Positions 43,688-53,740 of a stretch of DNA of 58,701 nt are shown piece by piece. Source of the DNA: Rhizobiaceae bacterium (GTDB taxonomy: Bacteria > Pseudomonadota > Alphaproteobacteria > Rhizobiales > Rhizobiaceae). Position 1 is the stretch's first letter. Each line of letters begins with the position of its first letter. The position numbers and the translations under genes were made by a program. The notes beneath the pieces were generated by a model, which saw only the letters and a list, made by a program, of their open reading frames with translations, searched no databases and was not told the DNA's origin. Location: contig JAHBYZ010000017.1 in assembly GCA_019635695.1 (NCBI GenBank), positions 1 to 58,701 of the forward strand. Direction: 5' to 3'.

Positions 43688-44434
43688 TCAGTGCGCCGCG
43701 GCCGTCGCGAACGGCGCCGCATCCGGCGTTCCGTCGAAGGCGTCGCGGGCCACCGCCGCGATGTATTTGGCGTATTCGGTGAACAGCACGCGCAGCGCGT
43801 CGGTGTTGGTCAGCCACTCGCCACGGTCGATGCGCGTGTTGACCACCGGATAGGGCAGGATGCGCGCGCCCGCGCCGAAGCGTTTCATCTCCAGCAGCGA
43901 TCTCGGCATGTGGTAGTTGTTGGTGACCAGGATGGCGCTGCCGAAGGCGTTGGCGCTCATCCACTTGGCGCTTTCCATCGCGTTGGCGACGGTGTCGGCA
44001 GCACGATCGATGTCGATGCAACAGGAGAACAGCGCCTCGTCGGCGCCGCTGAAGCGCTGGATGTCCTCCGGCGAGGTCTGCGGGTTGACGCCCGAGATCA
44101 GCAGCCGCTTGCCCTTGCCAGCCTTGAGCAGATCGACCGCCGCGTCGATGCGCGCCTGCCCGCCGGTGAGCACGATGATGGCGTCGGCGTCCTGCGGTTC
44201 GTTCGGCGTGGCCAGCCGCCCGATATGACTGGAGAACAGGCCAAAGCCGAAGACGAAAGCGAGCGCGGCGAAGCCGGCGACCCAGAAGACGGCGCGCAAC
44301 GTCCTTCCGCGCGGACGCACAGCACGCCCGACGGTGCCGGCTGCGCTCACGCTGTCGGCCATCTGTCCCTTCATGTCTGCGTCGCTATCATGCGATTTGG
44401 GCATCTGCTCGGCGATTTCGTCAGCAAATCCCAA
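43688..44434 (-). CDS. YdcF-like DUF218 membrane protein
   Basis: A 248-residue protein with a polar N-terminus, one membrane helix (about residues 47-68) and a DUF218/YdcF domain: ADAIIVLTGGQARIDAAVDLLKAGKGKRLLISG and VTNNYHMPRS. Family members (ElyC, SanA) act in envelope or undecaprenyl-phosphate homeostasis. It is located just after ftsX on the same strand with a 53-bp gap, consistent with an envelope role. Confidence 0.85.
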   Translation of the reverse strand: MGFADEIAEQMPKSHDSDADMKGQMADSVSAAGTVGRAVRPRGRTLRAVFWVAGFAALAFVFGFGLFSSHIGRLATPNEPQDADAIIVLTGGQARIDAAVDLLKAGKGKRLLISGVNPQTSPEDIQRFSGADEALFSCCIDIDRAADTVANAMESAKWMSANAFGSAILVTNNYHMPRSLLEMKRFGAGARILPYPVVNTRIDRGEWLTNTDALRVLFTEYAKYIAAVARDAFDGTPDAAPFATAAAH

Positions 44435-44487
44435 ATTTGCTTACAATTCGATTCTTTCCGTGATGCGGGCCGGCCCGCGCGCTGCGG

Positions 44488-45510
44488 TCAGTTGTCGCTC
44501 TGCCGGGCGTCGAGATCGCTGAGATAGGCGACGACGGTGAAATGCGTGGTGATCGCCGTCAGGAACGCCACCGCCAGCACCACCAGCACGACACCTACAT
44601 AGCCGCTCGCCCCGATCGCGAACGTGCCGAAGAGAGCCGCCGCCTGGTCGCCCTCGGGCGTCGCCACGTTGCGTGACGACCACCAGGAGAACACCGCGAA
44701 GATGAGCGTCGCCAGAATGCCACCGGCGACCGCGCCCTTCAGGCCGGTGACCAGGAAATGCCGGCGGAACTGCGTGGCGATGAAGTTCGCCTCGGCGCCG
44801 ACGAAATGCAGCACCTCGATGATGTGCCCGTTGCCGGCCATCGCGCCGCGCGTGGCGAAGACGACGGTCAGCACCGTTGCGGCGAGCATCAGCGCCAGAA
44901 CCCCTGCCCCGATGGTGACCGTGGTGGACGCCATCGCCACCAGCCGGTCCACCCAGGTGCGGTGGTCGTCGAACGTCGCCGAGGCGATCTCCTGCGTGAC
45001 TGCCGTCCGTATCGCGGCGAAATCCGGCGGCGAAGCGGGGTCGATGGTCACCGTCACCAGCCGCGGCACCGGAAGTTCGTCAAGGTCGAGGCCGGTGCCC
45101 AGCCACGGTTCAAGGAGCCGGGCAGTCGCCGCGCGGTCGACCACCGTGACGGCGCGCACGCCGGCGAAGCCGCGCGCGATCTCGGCGGCGCGGACCAGCG
45201 TCGCCTCCATGTCGAGCCCCTCGGCCGGACGTATCTGGATCGTCGCCTCGCGCGCGATCTCGGTCTGCCAGGCCGAGGCCGCATCGTTAACCAGCGTGAC
45301 CGCGCCGAGCGCCAGGCAGGACAGGAAGGTCATAATAGCGATGACCAGCATCAGAGCCGAGCCGGCGACGTTCTGCGGCGGCACGATGGGTGCCGCCTTG
45401 CGCGGCTGGCGGCGCGGCAGTGCGGGCGCAATGGCCGGGCCGCCTGCCGGTATCGGGGCCGGCGGCGCTTCCGGCTTCGCGGCCGCGGTGCTGGCTTCGG
45501 CCTCAGTCAT
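44488..45510 (-). CDS. ftsX: Cell division protein FtsX (ABC transporter permease-like)
   Basis: A 340-residue permease-like divisome protein. A Pro/Ala-rich cytoplasmic N-terminus is followed by TM1 (about residues 50-75), a periplasmic domain (about 80-200) thought to activate a peptidoglycan hydrolase, and three C-terminal helices, with EVLHFVGAEANFIATQFRRHF between them. It overlaps ftsE by 8 bp, so the two are translationally coupled. Confidence 0.92.
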   Translation of the reverse strand: MTEAEASTAAAKPEAPPAPIPAGGPAIAPALPRRQPRKAAPIVPPQNVAGSALMLVIAIMTFLSCLALGAVTLVNDAASAWQTEIAREATIQIRPAEGLDMEATLVRAAEIARGFAGVRAVTVVDRAATARLLEPWLGTGLDLDELPVPRLVTVTIDPASPPDFAAIRTAVTQEIASATFDDHRTWVDRLVAMASTTVTIGAGVLALMLAATVLTVVFATRGAMAGNGHIIEVLHFVGAEANFIATQFRRHFLVTGLKGAVAGGILATLIFAVFSWWSSRNVATPEGDQAAALFGTFAIGASGYVGVVLVVLAVAFLTAITTHFTVVAYLSDLDARQSDN

Positions 45511-46189
45511 ATATGTCCAGCCTGCCGGCGGCGAGCACCATGCGCCGCGCCTCGACCTGCTCCATCAGCTGGAGGTCGTGGGTGGCGATGACCACCGCAG
45601 TGCCGAGGCGGTTGAGCTCGATGAACAGGCGCAGCAGCCGCCGCGCCAGCGTGGGGTCGACATTGCCCGTGGGCTCGTCGGCAAGCAGGATCTGCGGCTG
45701 CTCGATCAAGGCGCGCGCAATCGCGGCGCGCTGCTTCTCGCCGCCTGACAGGACTGGCGGCAGCACGTGCATGCGGTCCCCCAGCCCCACCCATTTGAGC
45801 AACTCGACCACGTCGGAGCGGTAGCTGCCCTCGTCGCGCCCGCGCACGCGCAGCGGCAGCGCCACGTTCTCGTAGGTGGTCATGTGGTCCAGCAGGCGGA
45901 AATCCTGGAACACGATGCCGATGCGCCGGCGAAGCAGCGGCAGCTCGCGCCGGGTGATGCGCGAGCGATCCTTGCCGAACATGGTGATGAGGCCGCGCGT
46001 CGGCTTGAGCGACATGAACAGGAGGCGCAGCAGCGAGGTCTTGCCCGCGCCGGAGGGTCCGCTGAGGAACTGGAACGAGCGCTCCGGCACGTTGAACGAA
46101 ACGTCGCGCAGAATCTCCGGCCCCATGCCGTAGCGCAGCCCGACATTCTCGAAGCGGATCAAGTCGCTGTTTCCGGAACTTCTCGGCAC
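45503..46189 (-). CDS. ftsE: Cell division ATP-binding protein FtsE
   Basis: A 228-residue ABC ATPase. Walker A is GPSGAGKTS, the Q-loop is VFQDFRLLDHMT, the signature is LSGGEKQR and Walker B is ILLADEPTGNVD, all intact. It energises FtsX to control septal cell-wall hydrolysis. The start codon is GTG (46187-46189). A CtrA box lies 38 bp upstream in the gap shared with the divergent gene. Confidence 0.95.
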   Translation of the reverse strand: MPRSSGNSDLIRFENVGLRYGMGPEILRDVSFNVPERSFQFLSGPSGAGKTSLLRLLFMSLKPTRGLITMFGKDRSRITRRELPLLRRRIGIVFQDFRLLDHMTTYENVALPLRVRGRDEGSYRSDVVELLKWVGLGDRMHVLPPVLSGGEKQRAAIARALIEQPQILLADEPTGNVDPTLARRLLRLFIELNRLGTAVVIATHDLQLMEQVEARRMVLAAGRLDIYD

Positions 46190-46226
46190 CGCCCCGCCCG
46201 TGGCTGCAAATGGTGGAAAATCATGG

Positions 46227-46241
46227 TTAACGCACGATTAA
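46227..46241. promoter_or_regulatory. CtrA box between ftsE and the divergent gene
   Basis: TTAACGCACGATTAA is an exact TTAA-N7-TTAA match. It is 38 bp upstream of ftsE (-) and 96 bp upstream of the divergent membrane protein (+). A half-site (TTAACC) follows near 46276. Confidence 0.6.
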
Positions 46242-46336
46242 GCCCCTGCTGCGAAACTGCCCGCGCCGCGAAGCATTAACCAATTCGAACTACTCATGCC
46301 GCACACTTCATGCCGAAGCGACGGCGAAAGGGCAAC

Positions 46337-46978
46337 ATGAACGACGACCGCATGGCGCGTCCGGTTTCGGGCGAAATCATGTCCGGCGCCGCCGCCAGCC
46401 CTTCCGCGCGCGCGGCGCGCAGCGGTGACGTGGTCGACGCCGAGTTCGTGTCGATGCCCGCGGCGTCGGTTGCACCACGCGCGGAGACGCTGGCGGCGCA
46501 GGCTCCCATCCCGCCTGCCGCCAAGGGCATGGACATTCTCAAGGAGACGGACGGGCCGCGCTCGCGCCGCGCCGGTCCTGCCTTCTGGCTGTTCGGCCTG
46601 GTGCTGGTCGGGGCGGCCTTCTGGGTCTCCGGCGGCCATGCCCTGGTGTCGCGACCGGCATCGCCGCCACCGGTAGTGGAAAGCGATCCGCGCGAAGCGC
46701 TGCGCATCATGCGCGTGGAAAGCCGCATCGAGAAGGACGCCGGCAAGGCCTTCGTGCTGGTCGACGGCGAGGTGGTGAACACCGGCAACCGCCCCGCAGT
46801 GCTGCCGCCGCTCGACATCCGCGTCACCGACGGTGCCGGAAAGAGCGTCCGCTACGTGCTCGGCACCGGTGAAAGGCGACTGGCGCCTTCGGACCGCTTC
46901 CCCTTCTCGAGCCGGCTGGAGGCGCCGGCCGACGGCGTCGGCACGGTGACCGTGGATTTTTCGACGGAGACGAACTGA
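46337..46978 (+). CDS. Single-pass membrane protein, DUF3426-like domain, zinc ribbon absent
   Basis: A 213-residue protein with a disordered Ala-rich N-terminus, one membrane helix (about residues 77-97) and a C-terminal beta-domain: AFVLVDGEVVNTGNRPAVLPPLDIRVTD resembles the FxLyD/DUF3426 fold. Genes in this ftsE-divergent position in rhizobia often encode zinc-ribbon (MJ0042) plus DUF3426 proteins, but no CxxC occurs here or upstream. The start at 46337 follows GAAAGGGC; ATG 46310 is the alternative. Its last base overlaps the hpt start. Confidence 0.72.
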   Translation: MNDDRMARPVSGEIMSGAAASPSARAARSGDVVDAEFVSMPAASVAPRAETLAAQAPIPPAAKGMDILKETDGPRSRRAGPAFWLFGLVLVGAAFWVSGGHALVSRPASPPPVVESDPREALRIMRVESRIEKDAGKAFVLVDGEVVNTGNRPAVLPPLDIRVTDGAGKSVRYVLGTGERRLAPSDRFPFSSRLEAPADGVGTVTVDFSTETN

Positions 46979-47520
46979 TGCCGGTTGTACGCGGCAAGGA
47001 TATCGAGGTGCTGTTCAACGCGACCACGATCGCGCGGCGCAACCTGGAACTCGCCAAGGAAATCGCGACGCGCGACTACCACGACCTTTTGGTCATCGCG
47101 ATCCTGAAGGGCTCCTTCATCTTCGCCGCCGACCTGATCCGCGCCATGCACGACATGGATTTGTCGCCGGAGGTCGAGTTCATCTTCATCTCCAGCTACG
47201 GCACCGGCACGACCAGCGGCGAGGTGCGCGTGCTGCGCGACATCGACAATGAGGTCGCCGGCCGCGACGTGCTTTTGATCGACGATATCCTGGAATCCGG
47301 CAAGACGCTGAAGTTCACCCGCGACCTGATGCTGTCGCGCGGCGCGCGCTCGGTCGCCATCGCCGTGCTGCTGGACAAGACCAGCAAGCGCCAGATCGAC
47401 ATGGAGGCCGATTTCGTCGGCTTCGAATGCCCCGACTATTTCGTTGTGGGGTACGGAATGGATGTGGCGCACGCCTTCCGCGAATTGCCCTTCGTCGGGG
47501 TCGTGAAGGGTGATGCGTAG
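46978..47520 (+). CDS. hpt: Hypoxanthine phosphoribosyltransferase
   Basis: A 180-residue purine-salvage enzyme converting hypoxanthine (and often guanine) plus PRPP to IMP/GMP. The PRPP loop VLLIDDILESGKTL is clear. VIAILKGSFIFAADLIRA and FVGFECPDYFVVGYGMD match the family. It overlaps the preceding stop (ATGA-type), so coupled translation is likely. Confidence 0.94.
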   Translation: MPVVRGKDIEVLFNATTIARRNLELAKEIATRDYHDLLVIAILKGSFIFAADLIRAMHDMDLSPEVEFIFISSYGTGTTSGEVRVLRDIDNEVAGRDVLLIDDILESGKTLKFTRDLMLSRGARSVAIAVLLDKTSKRQIDMEADFVGFECPDYFVVGYGMDVAHAFRELPFVGVVKGDA

Positions 47521-47604
47521 AGCCTGAGATCGAGGGCTGGAGCGAGGAGGCTCCCGGCCATGAGAACCGAAACGACGGACTATTGCTTCACGGGGTGGGG
47601 TGAA

Positions 47605-47967
47605 ATGGGTCGCATACTGGTCGTCGAGGACGACGATTCGGTCCGGGCCTTCTCGGCACGCGCGCTGGCCGCGGACGGCCACGCCGTCGACGTGGCTTCC
47701 GACGGCGAGGAGGGGCTGGAGCGCATCCGCGCAACCGGGGGCGCCTACGATCTCGTGCTGTCCGATATCCGCATGCCGGTGATGGACGGCATCGAGATGG
47801 CGCGCGCCGCGGCAAGCGCCTTCCCCCATCAGCGCATCCTCTTGATGACCGGCTATGCCGAGCAGCGCGAGCGCGCGGCCGAGTTGGAGGGCATCGTCAT
47901 CGGCGTCGTGTCGAAGCCGTTCACTCTTGCCGAGATCAGGGCGCAGGTGGCGAAGGCGCTGCGGTAG
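47605..47967 (+). CDS. Single-domain response regulator (CheY/CpdR-like)
   Basis: A 120-residue stand-alone receiver domain with acidic pocket EDDD at residues 8-11, phospho-acceptor Asp54 (SDIRMPVMDG), Thr in LLMTGYA and Lys in VSKPFTL. It has no output domain, as in the cell-cycle regulators DivK and CpdR; the SKPFTLAEIRAQV end is reminiscent of CpdR-type proteins, but the identity is not certain. The start at 47605 lies behind a G-rich ribosome site. It is downstream of hpt and near ftsEX. Confidence 0.88.
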   Translation: MGRILVVEDDDSVRAFSARALAADGHAVDVASDGEEGLERIRATGGAYDLVLSDIRMPVMDGIEMARAAASAFPHQRILLMTGYAEQRERAAELEGIVIGVVSKPFTLAEIRAQVAKALR

Positions 47968-47970
47968 CGC

Positions 47971-48001
47971 CTGATCCTCCCCTGCGAAGGGGGAGGATCA
48001 G
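47971..48001. terminator. Bidirectional hairpin between regulator and TIGR02302 gene
   Basis: A perfect 12-bp stem CTGATCCTCCCC/GGGGAGGATCAG with a 7-nt loop fills most of the 36-bp gap between convergent stops. It has no long T-tract. The C-rich arms resemble the palindromes of the REP-like element at 13411-13530. Confidence 0.55.
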
Positions 48002-48003
48002 CC

Positions 48004-50628
48004 TCACCGCATCTGCAGCAGCCGCTCCAGATAATCGCGCTCAAGCTCGGGGCTCAGCGCGTTGCCGAGCCGCTTGCGGATCGCATCGAGGATCTGCCGG
48101 GCGCGCTGCGTGTCGATCTCGTCGGGCACCTGCACGGAATTGCCGAAATCCGGTCCGGTGGTGGCGCGCGGGCGGCCGAGCGGGTCGCGGTCGGAAGCGC
48201 GCTGGCGGCCGCCTTCGCCGCTGCCGCCCTCTTCCCCCTGCTGGCCCTGCATGGCCTGCATCTGGTTCATCATGTCCTGCGCGCCGCGGCGCAGCGCCTC
48301 CAGCGCCTGGCCCTGCTGGCCGACGGCCTGCTCGCCCTGCCCCTGGCCGAGCGACTGCTCGGCGCCGCCCATCGCCTCGCCGGCTTCGCCGAAGCCTTCG
48401 CCCGGTTCGATGCCCATGCCGCGCAGGCCTTCCATCAGCGCCTGCAGGTCCTGCTGCAGCTGGCCCTGGCCTTCCTGCAGCTGACGCAGCGCTTCCGCAA
48501 ACTCCTCCGGCGACATCTGGCCGCCCTGTCCCTGACCCGGCTGCTGGCCCTGCCCCTGTTGTCCCTGTTGTCCCTGCTGACCCTGGCCACGCTGCTGCGA
48601 GCGGTCGCGACCGCGCTGTTGCTGGCCGCGCTGCATCTGGTCCATCTGGAACGTCTCGTTCATCAGCTCCTGCTGGCGGCGCATCAGTTCGCCGAGGCGG
48701 TCCATCTGCTGGCGCATCTCGCCCTGCTGGCCGCCCTCGCCGGCCTGCTGCTGCTGGCCCATGCGCAGATTGTTCATCATGTCCTGCAGCTGCGACAGCA
48801 TCTGCTGCGCCTGGTCGCGCGCGCCCGACTTCGCCATCTGCTCGATCTGGTCGAGCATGCGGTCGAGGTCGCTCTGGCGCATCTCCTGGCCGTTCTGCTG
48901 TTGCATGTTCTGCTGCTGGCGCGCGAAGTTGGGATCGCGCATGGCGCGTTCGGCAAACTCGCGCAGAAACTCGTTCATGGCGTCGCGCAGTTCCGCCATG
49001 AGCCGGTCGATCTCCTCGTCGCTGGCGCCGTTCTCCAGCGCGTCGCGCAGCGCTTCCTGCGCCTGCCTCATGCGCCGCTCGGCCGCCGACAGCGCGCCGT
49101 CCTCGATGGCGAGCGCGATCTCCCACAGATAGTCGACGACGTCGCGCAGCTGCTCGTCGCTGCCGGCGACGAACAGGCGCGTGCGCGCCGCCTTGATGCC
49201 GAGGTAGTGGCTCGGCGTCGGAATCGTCTCCTCGGGGCGCAGCGTCACCGCGTCCATCAGGCGCAGCACACGGGCGCGGCTGTTGGCGTCGAGCGCCAGC
49301 ATGCGGCGCATCTCGACCAGCGCCCTTGCCAGCGGGTTGGAGAACGGCCGCTGCGGCAGCACCAGCGTCTTGGCTTCGCTGCGCGCCTGCTGGCCCGCAG
49401 CGTCCTTGGCGGTCAGCTGCAGCGTCACGGTGCTGCCCGCCCACGGATGCTCGGTCAGGTCGCGCACGGTGCGCGCGGCGATGCCGCCATTGCGGCGCGG
49501 CAGGGTGAGCGGCATGTCGGGCGCCTTGTAGAGCGGCCGCGCGCCGGGCGCGTCGGCCTGTTCCTGCGCGAAATTGGCCTTGCCTTCGACCGCGCCGTAA
49601 TCGTCCTCGATCTCGTAGGTCAGCTCCAGCGTGCCGTTGACTGCCCGCTTGGGGTCGCCGGTGAAGCGGATGACGGGCGCATGGTCAGGCGTGACCTGGA
49701 AGGTCCAGCTGCGCAGCGCCTGATCGCCGGCCATCAGCGACAGGACGCCCTCGCGGTTGAGCTTGCCGCCAAACTGGCGGGGAGCGCCCTCCGCCGGCGG
49801 CGGCGCATCGGGATCGACGGTCGCCGTTTCGCCCTCGGCGGCGATCGCGGTGGTGCCGGCGGCGTCCATGAACGCCATCGTCTCGGTGCCGGAGCCGCCG
49901 GTGATGCGCACGGCGAAATCGCTGCCCTCGGGCACGCTGAACAGCGTCTGCGCCGCATTGGCGTCCGATGTGAGGAACAACGGGGCGCGGCCGGTATAGG
50001 GCGGCGGGGTCACCCAGGCGTCGATGCGCGCAGGCACGGGCGGTTCGCCCGGCTTGCTGCGGAAAACATCGAGCACGGAGCCACCATAGGGCCCGCCGGA
50101 GAAGGCCAGCGCAACGACCAGAAGCAGCGCGACCGCCGCACGCAGACCCCAAGGATCGCGCTCGGGAATGCCGGTACGCGGCAGGTCGGCGTCGACCGCG
50201 CCCAGCCTTGCGGCCATGCGGCGCTGGTGCTCGCGCCACAGCGCGTCAGCGAAGTCGTCCTTGCCGCCAGACAGCCTGTCGCCCTGCGCCGAGATCGGCG
50301 CATGCTGCAAGGCGTTGAAGCGTTCGATGCGACGGTCGACCTCGGCCGCGTCCGGCCGGCGATAGCGCGTGAGCGGCCACAGCGCGGCGAGGAAAGCCAG
50401 CGCGAACAGCCCGCCAACGATATAGCGGGGCAGATCCGGCAGCATGCGCAGCAGCCCGAACCAGGCGACGACGAAGAACAGGCCGAGCACAAGCAGGGCG
50501 GGCAGCGCCAACGGCCACAACCGCTCGATGACGATGGCCGCGCGGGTGGCGGCACGGGTACGCATCAGCCGGGGGAGCTTGATGGTCGAGGGCTCTTCTC
50601 GATTCGCTGCGGCTGGCTTCTGCGCCAT
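48004..50628 (-). CDS. TIGR02302/DUF4175-family membrane protein
   Basis: An 874-residue protein with two N-terminal membrane helices (about residues 35-85) and a third near 165. A large beta-rich region (about 190-440) follows, then a helical region, then a very Gln/Gly/Met-rich tract (about 615-830, many QQG and QMQ runs), ending in a conserved YLERLLQMR. This is the alphaproteobacterial DUF4175/TIGR02302 family of unknown function. The start at 50628 has GGAAGG 5 bases upstream; an upstream Met (50670) is possible. It is the last of a same-strand group with lysA and argH. Confidence 0.85.
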   Translation of the reverse strand: MAQKPAAANREEPSTIKLPRLMRTRAATRAAIVIERLWPLALPALLVLGLFFVVAWFGLLRMLPDLPRYIVGGLFALAFLAALWPLTRYRRPDAAEVDRRIERFNALQHAPISAQGDRLSGGKDDFADALWREHQRRMAARLGAVDADLPRTGIPERDPWGLRAAVALLLVVALAFSGGPYGGSVLDVFRSKPGEPPVPARIDAWVTPPPYTGRAPLFLTSDANAAQTLFSVPEGSDFAVRITGGSGTETMAFMDAAGTTAIAAEGETATVDPDAPPPAEGAPRQFGGKLNREGVLSLMAGDQALRSWTFQVTPDHAPVIRFTGDPKRAVNGTLELTYEIEDDYGAVEGKANFAQEQADAPGARPLYKAPDMPLTLPRRNGGIAARTVRDLTEHPWAGSTVTLQLTAKDAAGQQARSEAKTLVLPQRPFSNPLARALVEMRRMLALDANSRARVLRLMDAVTLRPEETIPTPSHYLGIKAARTRLFVAGSDEQLRDVVDYLWEIALAIEDGALSAAERRMRQAQEALRDALENGASDEEIDRLMAELRDAMNEFLREFAERAMRDPNFARQQQNMQQQNGQEMRQSDLDRMLDQIEQMAKSGARDQAQQMLSQLQDMMNNLRMGQQQQAGEGGQQGEMRQQMDRLGELMRRQQELMNETFQMDQMQRGQQQRGRDRSQQRGQGQQGQQGQQGQGQQPGQGQGGQMSPEEFAEALRQLQEGQGQLQQDLQALMEGLRGMGIEPGEGFGEAGEAMGGAEQSLGQGQGEQAVGQQGQALEALRRGAQDMMNQMQAMQGQQGEEGGSGEGGRQRASDRDPLGRPRATTGPDFGNSVQVPDEIDTQRARQILDAIRKRLGNALSPELERDYLERLLQMR

Positions 50629-50756
50629 CGACCTTCCGTTTTCCGAATCGCGGCGACTGTCCCCCGTCATGCCGCTTTCATGCGAAGATTAGCAGCAAAC
50701 GCGGCGAAGGCGAGGCGCGAACGCAAACGTGATCGGATGTATGAGGTTTCCGAACC

Positions 50757-52022
<1,266 letters not shown>

Positions 52023-52031
52023 GGAAGGAGC

Positions 52032-52244
52032 CTAGATGATCGGGTCGAGGACGAACTTGCGGTCGGAGACGGGCGGTTTGGGCTCGGGCGGCAGCGGCTC
52101 GTCGTTTTCCTGCGCCTCGCGGCGCGCGTCGAGCCCGGCCTGGTAGGGCGTGTCGAGCGGCGCGCGGCGGCCGCAGGCGGCGAGCGTCAGCGCCATCGTT
52201 GCGCCGATGCCGGCCAGAACCACCCTGCGGGACATGTCTGCCAT
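52032..52244 (-). CDS. lptM: Small lipoprotein (LptM/YifL-like)
   Basis: A 70-residue lipoprotein. The signal peptide with lipobox LAAC puts the lipidated Cys at residue 24, directly followed by GRRAPLDTP, the G-x-x-x-P-L pattern of LptM/YifL proteins that assist LptD maturation. The acidic, Pro-rich tail is typical. It lies between argH and lysA, the same position as yifL before lysA/dapF in many genomes. Confidence 0.82.
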   Translation of the reverse strand: MADMSRRVVLAGIGATMALTLAACGRRAPLDTPYQAGLDARREAQENDEPLPPEPKPPVSDRKFVLDPII

Positions 52245-52271
52245 GCCGAACTCCGAAATTAGCGGCAGCGA

Positions 52272-53696
52272 CTAATAGCCGAGTTTGCCGGCGCGTGCAT
52301 CCCGCGCCAGCCGCGTCTTCCAGTAGCGCACCTGCTTGCGCACCTCAGCCGGGGCGGTGCCGCCAAACGATTTGCGGCTGCGCACCGAGGCGTCGACCGA
52401 CAGCACGTCGTAGACGTGCGCGTCGATCGCCGGATTGATCGCCTTCAGCTCGTCGAGCGAAAGCTTGGCCAGCGTTTTGCGCTTCTGCTCGGCCAGCGCC
52501 ACCGCGCGGCCGGTGACGTGGTGCGCCTCGCGGAACGGCAGCCCGGCCTCGCGCACCAGCCAGTCGGCGAGGTCGGTCGCGGTGGAATGGCCGGCGCCGG
52601 CGGCCTTCTTCATGGCGGCCTTGTCGACATTCATGTCCGACACCATGCCGGCCATCGCAGCCAGCATCAGCTCCAGCGTCTCGGCGGCGTCGAAGACGGC
52701 TTCCTTGTCTTCCTGCATGTCCTTGGAATAGGCGAGCGGCAGGCCCTTCATCACGGTCAACAGCGCCAGCAGGTGGCCGTTGAGCCGGCCGGTCTTGGCC
52801 CGCACCAGCTCGGCCGCGTCGGGGTTCTTCTTCTGCGGCATGATCGACGAGCCGGTCGAGAACGAGTCCGACAGCTTCACGAAGCCGAACTGCGGCGTCG
52901 ACCAGATGACGATCTCCTCGGCCATGCGCGACAGGTGCACGCCGCAGATCGAGGCCGTCGACAGGAACTCCAGCGCGAAGTCGCGGTCAGACACGCTGTC
53001 GATGGAATTTCGGGTCGGCTCGCGGAAGCCGAGCGCCTTGGCCGTGACATGGCGGTCGACCGGATAGCCGGTGCCTGCCAGCGCGGCGGCCCCCAGCGGG
53101 CTCTCGTCCAGCCGCAGGTGAGCGTCTCGCACGCGCGACAGATCGCGCGCGAACATCTCGACATAGGCCATCAAATGGTGGCCGAACGTGACCGGCTGCG
53201 CCGCCTGCAGGTGCGTGAAGCCCGGCATGACGGTGGATACGTGCTCCTCGGCGCGCGAAAGCAGCGCCTCGATGAGGCGGACCAGCGCGACCGCCGTCCT
53301 GCCGAGCTCGGCCTTGACCCACAGGCGGAAATCGACGGCGACCTGGTCGTTGCGCGAGCGCGCGGTGTGCAGCCGGCCGGCCGCCGGGCCGATCAGCTCG
53401 GCCAGCCGCGACTCCACGTTCATGTGGATGTCTTCGAGCCTGGTCGAGAACGAAAACGTGCCGGCCTCGATCTCTGACAGGATCGTGTTCAGCCCGCGAG
53501 CAATCGTTTCTTGGTCCTTAACCGAAATGATGCCTTTTTCAGCAAGCATGGCGGCGTGGGCCAGCGAACCGTCGATGTCCTGCCGGTAGAGCTTCTTGTC
53601 GAAGCCGATGGACGCGTTGATCGCCTCCATGATCGCGGCGGGTCCTGTGGCGAAACGTCCGCCCCACATGCGGTTGCTGGTCTTTTGGTCGCTCAT
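52272..53696 (-). CDS. argH: Argininosuccinate lyase
   Basis: A 474-residue fumarase-superfamily enzyme splitting argininosuccinate to arginine and fumarate. The signature [12 protein letters not shown] is present. NRMWGGRF, the N-terminal motif, fixes the start at MSDQKTSN (53696). [11 protein letters not shown] and TPGFTHLQ-like segments are intact. It is the first gene of the argH-lptM-lysA group and is divergent from tlpA across only 44 bp. Confidence 0.96.
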   Translation of the reverse strand: MSDQKTSNRMWGGRFATGPAAIMEAINASIGFDKKLYRQDIDGSLAHAAMLAEKGIISVKDQETIARGLNTILSEIEAGTFSFSTRLEDIHMNVESRLAELIGPAAGRLHTARSRNDQVAVDFRLWVKAELGRTAVALVRLIEALLSRAEEHVSTVMPGFTHLQAAQPVTFGHHLMAYVEMFARDLSRVRDAHLRLDESPLGAAALAGTGYPVDRHVTAKALGFREPTRNSIDSVSDRDFALEFLSTASICGVHLSRMAEEIVIWSTPQFGFVKLSDSFSTGSSIMPQKKNPDAAELVRAKTGRLNGHLLALLTVMKGLPLAYSKDMQEDKEAVFDAAETLELMLAAMAGMVSDMNVDKAAMKKAAGAGHSTATDLADWLVREAGLPFREAHHVTGRAVALAEQKRKTLAKLSLDELKAINPAIDAHVYDVLSVDASVRSRKSFGGTAPAEVRKQVRYWKTRLARDARAGKLGY

Positions 53697-53740
53697 GCTG
53701 CACTTCGGGCAAAGCGCCCGTCCCGGGGAAGAAGAATTCG

